Source: Charina bottae
Lineage: Eukaryota; Chordata; Lepidosauria; Squamata; Charinaidae
DNA length: 64,000 nt
NCBI GenBank assembly: GCA_023362775.1
Contig: JALMGJ010000029.1
Coordinates: forward strand, 4,902,268-4,966,267
Direction: 5' to 3'
Under the pieces are notes generated by a model that was given only the letters and a program-made list of their open reading frames with translations, was not told where the DNA came from and did not search any database. Every line of letters starts with the position of its first letter. Within the stretch, counting starts at the first letter, position 1. The translations under genes and the position numbers were made by a program. This document shows positions 33,703-43,650 of the stretch, one piece after another.

Positions 33703-35724
33703 AAAAATGTAGGAACAGAAGCCCATTTAACATGGAAGGAGTGACAAACTCTCACTTGTTTAGCATTCAGGACAAGAATTTGAAAAAGAGGGCAAAACAT
33801 TTGCTCCATGCCCACACGTTTATTTGGATCAGTGGGGTTTTAGCATCTTGTGGGAATGGCAATTGACCCAGCCAACTAATCCTCCAAGGGATTGATTTAG
33901 CCCTAAAGAAATCTGTCATGCCTAAGATTAAACTACTTTGGTCCACATCATAGCATTAACTAACCGTTACCTCTCCTATGATTGAGACATCAGTGGTCAT
34001 AGAAAAGACCATAGCTCTACTGTCTAGGCACTCCTATCTCTATGGCTTCCCTGGTAGTTTTTCCTCTCCACCCCTCCACTGCGCTACGTGAAAGGGTGAA
34101 AACTAAGCAGCAGTGAATTAAGTAAGACCCACTGTGAAAGGAAGGTCAGGGAAAGTAGGGCTAGAAGTGACTATCTCCCAGCCTGGGAAGACTGGACACC
34201 ATGACACAAACTCAGCTTCATCAATTGTGCACTGCTGGTGCATGATGGTAAGTCTACCATCCAGGACAGGATCATTTGTGTTGGGGACATAAGGCCGTTG
34301 GCTTTCTACTGAAAAAGCCAAGAGTCCGGTAATATCAGAGCATGCAAAAATCCAGATGACCGTGAGAAGTAGAAAAAGAGAAGTAGAAGCCTCTGGCTCT
34401 TGATTTGTTCTTTCCAAATTCAGGAATATAAAGTTTTCTAAACTGTTTGGTTGTTGTTGTTTTTTAAATTTAATTGCAATCCCATCAGGGCTTTAAAAGC
34501 TGGCCTATTTCCTTATGGTTATTAGACCCATCTTAGAGCTGCTAGCATTGTTTCTACCAGTTAGATAAATGTTGGCTGGCAGGAGGGGGGAAATAACAGT
34601 GGTAAATTGCATCATCTTTTTTAGATGCTTCTCCATCCTCCCTGATTGTAATTATGCCCCATGCTGTTTAGGATGATGATATGCTAAATTTGACAACAAG
34701 AAGGGCTCGTACAATACATGTCCCTGGTTGGTCACAAATGATAAGTTGGTGCCAGCCGGCCCAATACAACTGTACATTTCCCAGCTTGCTCTGATGTTAT
34801 TGCATATCCTCAGCTGGATATAAATAAGGACATCTTCAGCTTTATTATAAGAAGCCTGGAGGAACAATCAGTTACGAATTGACTGGCAAGGAGCAGGGAT
34901 GATCACAAAAAAGTATTAGGTCAGCCTTCCCCAATTTGGGGCTTTTCGATACGCTGGGCTACCATTTTTGGAATCAGTACATTTGGATGGCGTTGGGGAA
35001 CGCTTGGGTTAGGCCAATGATAAAGCATAAATCTATCAAGGGAGTTTCCAAGAGGCACTTACTTGTCTTATGTTGGAAAAAGAATGACCAACTTGGTGGG
35101 ACTCCCTTGCTTCCTCGGGACTTCTGTCGTAAGAACCAAAGTGACACCAGGTTGAGAGCAGCAGAAGTGAGAGTAACTGAATCCATCTCAGTTTCAGTGA
35201 AACTCAAGGAACTCAACCGAGATGGTTCAAATCAAAAAGTTCTTAGCTCTTTGATGGAGTTTGACATTTCTAGAAGGAGAGGGTGATTTCTGTCCTTATA
35301 TGTGTTCTAACTGCTTCTGGGAATATGCCTGACAACACAAGCTACAAGCTCACTGATCTACGGCAGAACTAAATTTCCCTGAAGTATCAGGAAAGGCCAG
35401 AAAAGATGTACTTCGCTGGCAGGCTTTCTTTTTCTTCCCTGCAAAACAAGAGGTTCAAAGGCTGGCATATGGTACTCCCAGAGTTCCTGCAACACATCTT
35501 GGTTTCTACTTCTCTTTGACTGGCAGTGCATCAGTTCAGATAGTAGACCTTGAAACCACAAATAGATTTTCAACCAGGAAGAGTCAGGTTGATAGAATAA
35601 AGGTCTGCTGCAAAATATACCAGGGGAGGCTGGTGGGCGGTGGAACAGGTAGAATCCTTTGTGTTTATTGAGATGAATGTTATCACTTCAGAATAACTAC
35701 AGGAATCTTACATTATTCTGGAAC
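33703..35724. other. gene-free stretch
   Basis: No repeat family recognised. A 99-codon minus frame (34118-34417) has a hydrophobic stretch (SLFLLLTVIWIFACS) near its start but no splice or family support; I do not call it a gene. Confidence 0.4.
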
Positions 35725-35738
35725 CTAACTGATTTGTG

Positions 35739-36880
35739 TCGATGAAGGTTCTCAGTCATCCAGGTGGAACAGTCTGTAGCTTGAATCATGTCAACTGGAT
35801 TTCTATTTTCTCAGTGGAAACGTTTCGCTCCTTATCCAAGGAGCTTCTTCAGTCTGAGCAAAGTAAGTAAGGGAATCCTTAAATATGTTTCTAGGTGGCT
35901 GTGTGACCTTGCACCTGGGGCTAGGTCATGGTTATTTTTTGATGTTAGAAGTCCCTTTATCATCTAAAGGAGGACCGTTAAGATCACCATGCTGCTGTTG
36001 AGCTTGCGAAATGGTCTTAATCTTCCTAGGCACAGAAGACAAAGCAGGAAGGAAAATAGGGGAAAGATTGTGCCTGAGGCCCCCACCTCTATTCAAGGAA
36101 GCCACCCTAGAAACATATTTAAGGATTCCCTTACTAACTTTGCTCAGACTGAAGAAGCAAGAATGGATTCCTTGACCCCTCTCTCAAACCACCTATCTTC
36201 TCTGTCTAAAATGTGAACATTAATGTCCTCAAATGAGTGTCCTTTTTCCTTTAGATGAAGGTAAACTGCCGACTCTGGTCCTGTGGTGTTGCTCCTCCTG
36301 TACTGGGCCATCCTCCTGTACAAAGGTTGTTTGGTTTCTCCAATGTAGAGCTCAGAGCACTCCTCACTGCACTGGATTGCATACACTACATTGCTTTCCT
36401 TGTGTTTTGGAGTTTGATCTTTGGGGTGTACAAGCCTCTGTCTCAGTGTGTTGGTGGGTTTGAAATATACAGGTATGTGGTGTTTGCCAAATATCCGTTT
36501 TATCTTTTCAGACACGCCAGCCATGTAAGGAATGACCAGGTTCTTCCGTTTACTCTGAGTTTGAGCCCTATCTGTTGCTGTTTTAGGTCTGGTAGACTTA
36601 GATTTAGTGAAGGCCCAATTTGGATATCCACAGGCCTTCAGAGCTGTTCTCAGGTGCTGATTTTCATTCTTTTTGAAATCCATGGAGGTGGGGATGGTTT
36701 CTGCTCTGTGTGACAATGTCCTGATGACTCCTAGTTTGTGCTGCAGTGGATGGTAGGAGTCAAACATCAGATATTGATCTGTGTGTGTGGGTTTCCTGTA
36801 GATCCCTATTTCTAGCTTGCCACCGGTCCCAATGAGGACTTCACAGTCTAGGAATGCCAGTCTGTTGTCCTTGGTGTCTT
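35739..36880 (-). mobile_element. Penelope-like element, 5'-truncated, with inverted insert
   Basis: It is bracketed by a perfect 14-bp duplication CTAACTGATTTGTG (35725-35738 and 36881-36894). The 3' end lies at the left. It shares the 3' UTR and coding sequence of the 60.7-kb copy but starts later, near the codons for EDTKDN. Between 36105 and 36158 about 54 bp of its own 3' UTR (35843-35898) is present in inverted orientation, replacing about 20 bp of coding sequence, so the last residues of the frame are replaced. A hammerhead-like core lies near 35820-35855. Confidence 0.93.
36144..36880 (-). pseudogene. Penelope-like RT end plus GIY-YIG domain, truncated
   Basis: The frame opens after the RT catalytic YVDD box, so it lacks the polymerase core. 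It includes RLAFLDCEVLIGTGGKLEIG and YRKPTHTDQYLMFDSYHPL, a linker, and a C-terminal GIY-YIG-type endonuclease with NVVYAIQCSEECSELYIGET and a YRRMAQYRRSN word. Relative to the 60.7-kb copy it has scattered substitutions (for example Y for H in DSYHPL). The end is altered to ESILASSV by the inverted insert. Not functional. Confidence 0.88.
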
Positions 36881-36925
36881 CTAACTGATTTGTGCTTTTA
36901 GCAAACTTGACCACTGAGCAAAATC

Positions 36926-37034
36926 AAGGCAGGAATATGGGTCATAATCAAACAACAGCCTACAGTAGGAAAGCTTGCAGGTGTAACATCCAATCTTCCA
37001 TCTTCAAGACAGGTGAACATGTGGAACTGTTATT
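36926..37034. repeat. second copy of a 105-bp segment
   Basis: It matches 32930-33032 at roughly nine bases in ten, same orientation, with a small insertion (AAGCTTGCAG for AAG). Either an unrecognised interspersed repeat or a local duplication. Confidence 0.75.
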
Positions 37035-37063
37035 GAAGAGTTATACATGAAGATCCTGTACCA

Positions 37064-37299
37064 CAGTGGTCCCCAACCTTTCTGGCACCAGGGACCGGTC
37101 GTGGAAGAAAATTTTTCCATGGACCGGGGGGCGGGGCTTGCAGGCGGGAGCCAATCGTGCACACCGGGGGGCGGGGTTTGCAGGTGGGAGCCAATCGCAC
37201 GCACCGGGGGATGGGGTTTGCAGGAGGGAGCCCTGCAGCCCACTTCCTAACAGGCCACGGCCCACTAGTGGGCCACGGCCCACAAGTTGGGGACCCCTG
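37064..37299. mobile_element. hAT miniature element, CAGTGGTCCCCAACC family
   Basis: Ends CAGTGGTCCCCAACC and GTTGGGGACCCCTG with a perfect 8-bp duplication CTGTACCA (37056-37063 and 37300-37307). The interior carries three GC-rich plus CCAAT units (GGGGCGGGGTTTGCAGG, GGGAGCCAATCG), the same units as in the TAGGCTGACC elements. A palindrome GGCCCACTAGTGGGCC lies near 37258. Confidence 0.95.
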
Positions 37300-37307
37300 C
37301 TGTACCA

Positions 37308-38465
37308 GACCTCTGTGTCCCCTAATATCAGCAGTGTTGAGCTGTGGTGTGGTTGAAACTGCTGCAAGGGAGGGAGGGAGGGAAGAAATCAGGCTCCATT
37401 TCCCAACTGAAGAGAATTCTTGGCTCACAGGCTTCAGGTCGTTTAAGGGAGATGCTGAGCTGTCACCTTTGCAGCTTCCCCTCACAAGCCCTGATGAAAG
37501 AAGCCGAGATGAACTTAACAAGAAGATTGTCAGTTTTTCCCTTCTCTTCAAGACAGAAACTCCAAGCTGCCAGACTTCTTTCTTTTTTCTTTTTCCTTCT
37601 CTTCCGCTCTCTTTAGTGTAAAACAACAGGGTGGATAGGTGAGGGATAATTCTGAAGCAGTTTGGAGCCAGACATGGACTTTTACTTATTCTCAGTTTCT
37701 AGATCACCTTCAACCTGCTTCTGAAGATTTGAGAAATGAACATATTGATGGTGTGGAAATGCTTACAGCCTTTGTTGACCTGGAGCTCTTTGGGTGTGTT
37801 GAGAATGAACACATCAGAATTCTCAGTTGACATGGCTTAGAAAAATAGATATTCAGAAATAGGAGTGTCCTTGGGGAATAATCACTTGTGGTCCAAAATG
37901 CAATGCCATCAATGATTTCACGATAATCTAAATATTATCAACCTGGTTAAAAATTCATTTTACCTTTGAAGACCCTGAGTTTTAGAACAATGAATAAACC
38001 AAGTTATTCAGTCTACAGCCCAACATTCCTTCACTCTTTAGTTCTTCTGGACTAAACATCATGATGGAAAACATCTGTCTAGCCTAACCCTTTGTTCCTG
38101 TAAGACATTTTTGGTGGGGCGTTCATGAAACGCAGCAGGAGAGAAGATGAAAGCTAGGAACACAAGGGAGCCAGTGAGATTCCATTTCCATACCAAATAA
38201 TTTCCCACAAGCTGTGTCAACTATCTCTAATCAAACAAATGCTCCCAAAAACATGGTTCAGTTTGTAAGGAGAAAGTACATTCAGTCACCTATGGCTTTG
38301 CTGTCTTGGGAACCTCAGCAATGAGCCAGAAATGATTAGCTTTGATTTTACTGATTGCATCACAAAAAAAAATGTTCCCCAAAAAAGGAAAGCACCCCCA
38401 CTCATGTCTGGATAGATATCCTGATATGAATTTCAAATATCTCAGCCTTCTACATCCTGAAACCT
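37308..38465. other. gene-free stretch
   Basis: A short (GGGA)n run lies near 37365-37383. No coding sequence recognised. Confidence 0.4.
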
Positions 38466-39035
38466 TCTAAATCAGATCAGCCCATCCCATGAGATCTGGC
38501 AGAGAAGGCATGTTGCAGGTACCATCTGCCAGGGACATACATCTAGTGGGTCCCAGAAGGCGGGCCTTCTCTTCCGTGGCACCCGCCCTATGGAACGTTC
38601 TTCCCCCTGAAGTCAGATTAGCTCCACCCCTGTCCCTCAAGACTTGGTTATGTCACCAGGGAAGTGGAGATTTTCTAAGATGACTCCATTGTGGTTGATC
38701 TTTTTACTGTCTCTGTGTGGTTTGTATATTTTAAAATTTTAATAGTGGCTTTTTTCATTTTTAATAATGACTTTTTATATTTTTATAATGATTGTTTTTT
38801 AGATATTTGTTTTTTAGATATTAGCCGCCCAGAGTCTCCCGTTGGGGGAGACGGGCGGTCATATACCGCCCAGAGTCCCCTCGTGGGAGATGGTGCGGTG
38901 ATAGAAGTTGAAACATAAATAAAAATATAAATTTAAATAATAAATAATAAATTTGTTGTTTTATTGATTGTTGTATGCTGCCCAGACTTGCTTCTTATGA
39001 GATGGGCAGCCTTATAAATGTGATAAATAAATAAA
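38466..39035 (+). mobile_element. L2-type LINE 3' end with three tandem tail hairpins
   Basis: The 38489-38683 frame reads VGPRRRAFSSVAPALWNVLP and PEVRLAPPLSLKTWLC, the usual L2 C-terminus. A T-rich 3' UTR follows. Tail hairpins occur at about 38822-38858 (GCCGCCCAGAGTCTCCC...GGGCGG), 38865-38900 (CCGCCCAGAGTCCCC...GCGGTG) and 38976-39012 (CTGCCCAGACTTGC...GGGCAGCC), each trailed by A/T-rich sequence; the last tail is (AAAT)n. The enzyme-coding region upstream is missing. Confidence 0.8.
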
Positions 39036-40191
39036 TAAATAGTACTCCAGAATGTAGAGTTATTAATCATGGGAATTCTGGGACTCATAGTCTAAACCCA
39101 TCCAGAAGGCACCAAGCTGAAGACAGACAAGCTACTGTTGGTTCAAATGTGACAATCAAATGTTGTACTCTTTGCAACTAACCTATAAAATTTAGGAGGC
39201 ATTCAGACTCAGGATCTCGTTTCCTGATGGCTTCCCCACCCCTTCAAACTGCACACCCATTCTCAGTGGCTTCCGAGTAATAGGCTTTTGTCAACGTAGA
39301 CTCCTGTGGTTGGTAAAATTAAGGAACAGTAGAATCCTTAAGAAGACATAATCTTGAAGAGGGAAAAAGCTGCCTGAAAAATAGGGCGTGGTCTTGTTCA
39401 CCTCTATAGATCTACTTCAGAGTAAAAGTAGGCTGATTTATGATCGCAAAATGCGATGCTGAGCATGTCAATTAGTATAGGTAAGTAAGATTTATAGAGG
39501 CCTTTTTGACATGTGTTCAATTATGCCAGCTCCACCTTAATTCTACTCTGTCTCATTGACCTACAAAAGTCAGGGAAGGAGGGACCTAACCATCTGCAGA
39601 GCCGTGGAGAACTGTCTCCCTAGGAACTACTGGAGTGATGCTGACATCTAATCCAATGAGCAAGAGATCAAAGTAAGCCTGAACATTTCTTCTGATTGCC
39701 CTGCTTTTGTTGGGCAAAAGCTTTTGTTGCTTTTTCAAACAATGCCGGCTGGTTAGGATGTGGGGATCCAAATCCCAGAGTGCTTTTCCTGATTGGCTTT
39801 GACAGGGCCAGTCACACACCATAAGGCACATTGGAACCAGAGCCAGTTTAGACAATCAGCTGAGGTGGAGTGGCTGTTCCAGCATCTTGGCACAGGAAGC
39901 TGCAAATGAAATCTGCTCGCTGCACGTTTGAATGCCTTTCCATGTTGGTAGTTTTACTCAACAAGCTGTTCTTCTGTGGGCCAAGATTCCCCTGCTCCCC
40001 CAGCAGTGTGGAGAAAGGGATTCATACATGAACTTCTTCTCTGTAGGCTGGTGTTCAATACTCAGTTCAGCAGACGCCCAGGCTGCCATTATCAGCCGTG
40101 TCCAGGGTCTTCTGGGCACGTAGTACGTGGTGCCGAAAAAGGTACAGTGATTGCTTATTCAACTAGATATTCTGCTGGTATTGTCAGATGA
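39036..40191. other. gene-free stretch
   Basis: Nothing recognised. The 89-codon minus frame (39586-39855) has no domain that I can name. Confidence 0.4.
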
Positions 40192-40204
40192 TATTCCAAA
40201 AAAT

Positions 40205-40537
40205 GGGGCGTGGTGGCTCAGCAGGTAAGACACCAGGCTTGTCGATCGGAAGATCGCAAGTTTGGAGGTTCGAATCCCTAGTCCCGCGTGACAGAATGAG
40301 CTCCCGCACAGGCCCCAGCTCTTGCCAACCTAGCAATTCGAAAGCATGCAAATGCAAGTAGATTAATAGGTACCACTTCGGTGGGTAGGTAACAGCGTTC
40401 CACGCGCCTCATGTGGCCACATGACCATGGAAGCGTCTTCGGACAACGCTGGCTCTTCGGCTAACAAACGGAGATGAGCACCGGCCCCTAGAGTCAGATA
40501 CGACTGCACAAATGTGCGGGGGGAACCCTTACCTTTT
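40205..40537 (+). mobile_element. complete Sauria-type tRNA SINE
   Basis: Head GGGGCGTGGTGGCTCAGCAGG holds the A box; GGTTCGAATCC near 40268 is the B box. The body runs through CTTGCCAACCTAGCAATTCG and TTCGGACAACGCTGGCTC to CGACTGCACAAATGTGCGGG, and it ends TTACCTTT. A perfect 13-bp duplication TATTCCAAAAAAT flanks it (40192-40204 and 40538-40550). As a reference copy it defines the minus-strand copies at 12877, 19433 and 51970. Confidence 0.96.
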
Positions 40538-40558
40538 TATTCCAAAAAATACAGCTTC

Positions 40559-40626
40559 AAGTGTTTCTCAACCTTGGCAATTTTAAGATGTGTAGACTTC
40601 AACTCCCAGTATTCCCCAGCCAGCCA
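40559..40626 (+). mobile_element. left half of palindromic hAT element
   Basis: AAGTGTTTCTCAACCTTGGC through AACTCCCAGTATTCCCCAGC to CAGCCATG; it ends at the palindrome centre. It begins 9 bp after the SINE target duplication. Confidence 0.8.
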
Positions 40627-40799
40627 TGTATGCATATGCATCAAAATCAAGGAAGCACAATTTCTCATTTTATATTTCGAAGCCCATCCAGGATTTTAAA
40701 TTTGGAAGCTTCATATGCTCGAACGTGGGCCCCTGGGTGTGTGATGGAACCCATTTCTTGGTTGTACTAATTGATGTTTTTGTAATTTCTCCTGGCTGC

Positions 40800-40922
40800 T
40801 GTGTGTGGGTTTTTGTTTTTGTTTTTGTTTTTGTATATGTATGTGGTTTTTTACCTATTTTTAACATTGTTAGCTGCCCAGACTCATGTATTTGAGATGG
40901 GCGGCCATATAAATTTAATAAA
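40800..40922 (+). repeat. L2-type LINE 3' tail
   Basis: A (TTTTTG)n-like run (40807-40836) is followed by TTAGCTGCCCAGACTC and GAGATGGGCGGCCATAT and an AATAAATAA tail. Confidence 0.6.
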
Positions 40923-41283
40923 TAACTAAAAGTGATGCACAGAGTTTGACATCAAATACATGGAAGGGTGTTGGGGGACCCAGACACACCAAAGGGAATT
41001 CAGGTATTTTCTGCAGCTTTAATGAGTTTAATAACAGCTTCATGAATTTACACCTAAGGATTGTGATTGTTGTACCAGTTACCTGTGAATAAAAGTATGC
41101 TTCTGGCAAGTGATAATTTATTCTAAAATCTCTGAAAGCTTTGAGCTTCAATGACCCCTGGGCACATTTGTATGAAGATGAGACATAGTTTCTGTTTTCC
41201 CAGTTCCTTTTGAAGTCTCTTCAAAGATTTTCAGCTTCCTGCTTAGACTGCATCCAGTAGCTATTGACGTGTCTCAGCAGGTG

Positions 41284-41360
41284 ACAGCACCTGGCAATTC
41301 TCGTCTGGGCTCAGAAGCTAAGCGGGCTTGGTTAGTGCTCAGATGGAAGACCCCCAGGGA
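41284..41360 (+). repeat. 5S rRNA-derived SINE fragment
   Basis: TCTCGTCTGGGCTCAGAAGC, TAAGCGGGCTTGGTTAGTGC and TCAGATGGAAGACCC track 5S rRNA through its internal control region, with changes at several conserved bases. It is probably a SINE3-type derivative and not a working 5S gene: the downstream T-run and the 5' stem are missing. Confidence 0.65.
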
Positions 41361-41670
41361 TGAATTCTCCTGTTGCCTTAAGCTGGGGGGGGGGGTTGCT
41401 GCTCACTTACATAGGTTTCAAGCATTTCTTGGTCTTTACATTCAGGAACATATGTCACGTTCAACGCAGACCAAAGACATTTCCATGCAGGGAGGCCCAA
41501 AGGAGAAACATGATCAGACCCCAGGAAACATCAGCTGGTGACTTGCCAGCCAAGACAGAAATAGATACTATTCTGCAGAGAGACTTTTTGTGTTTCGCTT
41601 TTGCACAACTACTAGTTTCTAAAAGAGGAGGTTCTGGGGTTCAAATGTACTTAGCAGTCATTTCCTACCT

Positions 41671-41840
41671 TCTCTTCTCTTCTCTTCTCTTCTCTTCTCT
41701 TCTCTTCTCTTCTCTTCTCTTCTCTTCTCTTCTCTTCTCTTCTCTTCTCTTCTCTTCCCTTCCCTTCCCTTCCCTTCCCTTCCCTTCTCTTCTCTTCTCT
41801 TCTCTTCTCTTCTCTTCTCTTCTCTTCTCTTCTCTTCTCT
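41671..41840. repeat. (CTCTT)n microsatellite with (CCCTT)n core
   Basis: About 170 bp of pentanucleotides. The outer parts are CTTCT units; at about 41755-41787 six units change to CCCTT. Pure purine on one strand, so both strands give long open frames with no meaning. Confidence 0.97.
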
Positions 41841-42683
41841 TCCCCATCCCACCCCTATGTCACTGTGGATTGGCCTTTGGTTAGCAAAATGTTGGGGGGA
41901 AATGCACTGCACAATTTTATATATCAGCTTTTTTATCACCCCATAATACCTAGTGAAAACAAAACAAATATATCAATAAGAAATGCAATCTAACACTTTA
42001 ACGTTTTAATAAAATGGGAAGAATGATCAAATTCCCACAGTGGATGAATGGATTGTGAAAAGGTCAGAATTTGCAGAAATGGCAAAACTAACCTGTTTGG
42101 TCAGAGAACAAACAACAAAAAGTCTTTTGAAAGACTGGAAACCTTATATGGATTTTTTGCTGAAAGAAGAAAAAAATGAATTGATGATTTTTGGATTTGA
42201 AAATTAAGAAAGATGTGGATTAAATGAGAGGGTGAGGGGTTTGTAAAACATTTAAGAGGGAGGAGGTACAATAAGATTGTAAATATCTGTTGAAAAGAAG
42301 GTCAGAAGTCATTTATATATTTCTAAGCTTTAGTTTTCTTTTGTTGCACTTTTTTGTCTTTCTTTCTTTCGATTCATCTTTTATTACATGAAAATTCTTA
42401 ATAAATATAATTTAAAAAAAGATTTTAATGAAATGCTTGTCACAGGTTCTTTTTTAAACCATCCCAATTAGATTGACCCAGACTCAAGTGAGACCTCCCT
42501 ATAAGGGTAGGGGAGATGTCTTATTCTGTAAAAACGAACATATAAAAGTGATATGTGAGTGCTTCCTATCTTCTGTTCTATTGCTCTCTCTATACTATTA
42601 CTATGACAATTACGGCAATTACTATTACTAAGACAACTACTATATTCTGTACTATTACTATTCAATATACTGTATATACTGTA
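41841..42683. other. gene-free AT-rich stretch
   Basis: 42040-42420 is purine-rich and ends ATGAAAATTCTTAATAAATA-like, resembling a LINE 3' UTR, but no family could be assigned. Confidence 0.35.
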
Positions 42684-42686
42684 GAT

Positions 42687-42780
<94 letters not shown>
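42684..42780. repeat. (GATA)n microsatellite
   Basis: Two GATA runs separated by one GATGATA interruption near 42723. It abuts the tail end of the SINE at 42787. Confidence 0.97.
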
Positions 42781-42786
42781 TTTAAT

Positions 42787-43008
42787 CCGTTCAATCATGT
42801 CCGATTTTCAGAAACTGCCTGGACAAGTTCCTGCAGTTTTCTTGGCAGGGTTTTTGGAAGTGGTTTGCCATTGCCTTCTTCCTAGGGCTGAGAGAAAGTG
42901 ACTGGCCCAAGGTCACCCAGCTGGCTTTGTGCCCAAGGCAGGACTAGAACTCACGGTCTCCCAGTTTCTAGCCTGGTGCCTTAACCACCATACCAAACTG
43001 GCTCTCAT
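42787..43008 (-). mobile_element. tRNA-type SINE, single body unit
   Basis: Minus-strand copy. It reads from AGAAACTGCCTGGACAAG and TTGGAAGTGGTTTGCCATTG through one TGGCCCAAGGTCACCCAGC unit to the head (TGCCTTAACCACCATACC, then CAAACTGGCTCTC). It shows the family before minisatellite growth. Confidence 0.82.
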
Positions 43009-43514
43009 TACCTATTACTCTATTACAATTGCCTATGTACTATGCTCTCTACTATTACTAGTATGCCTCAACCTTTCTTTCATAAGCCTGTTCTGTCTTA
43101 AGTCCCCTCTCTCTCAGATTTCTTCTCCTTTTTCTATTAATGGCCAGCATGTAGAGCTCTTGCCTCATTTTTATGTTGTACTTTGTCTTGCTGGGCCTCT
43201 ACACTTTTTCTCCTCTCTTTTGGACCATCTACTCCTTCTGAAGGAAAAAGGCCTCCTTTCACTTGGCTGCTGTACTCAGTTTGCTGGTGGCTGCAGAGCT
43301 CCAAAACACGTGTCTCCTCCCACACCTGTGTCAAGGTTGCTGCTGTATTGGCAACTCTGCCATGCTGATGCTGGGGAGGAGGCTCAAATGGGAGGGAAAG
43401 AAGGCAGCACAGGGGCCTGCAATTTTGCCTAGCAGCCTGCTCTTCCACAATGCTCCACCATAATTAAAACATGCAGTTTAAAATAAGATAACCTGACCGT
43501 AAAAGACAAGTCAT
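43009..43514. other. gene-free stretch
   Basis: No family recognised. Confidence 0.35.
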
Positions 43515-43650
43515 TTAAAAGGCATAGGCGAACAAAAAGTTCTTCACAAGATAATGAAGACGCCGCAGAGATGGTGCCAGGCGAGCGTCCCGCGGGAGGC
43601 TATACCATAATTGGGGCACCACTAACCAGAACACCCAAAGTGCCTCTTCT
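43515..43650 (-). pseudogene. L2-type LINE C-terminal fragment
   Basis: Minus-strand translation gives LVVPQLWYSLPRDARLAPSL followed by LVKNFLFAYAF, matching the general L2 C-terminal pattern of PRLWN.LP...RLAPSL. Nothing upstream is retained. Confidence 0.6.

Noticed and set aside
34118..34417. 99-codon secreted-like protein
   Set aside because: A single hydrophobic run near the start is weak evidence and nothing around it looks like an exon.
40205..40290. functional tRNA gene at the SINE head
   Set aside because: A and B boxes are present, but the cloverleaf is degenerate and continues into a SINE body with a target duplication.
41284..41360. functional 5S rRNA gene
   Set aside because: Changed conserved bases, missing 5' stem and no terminator.
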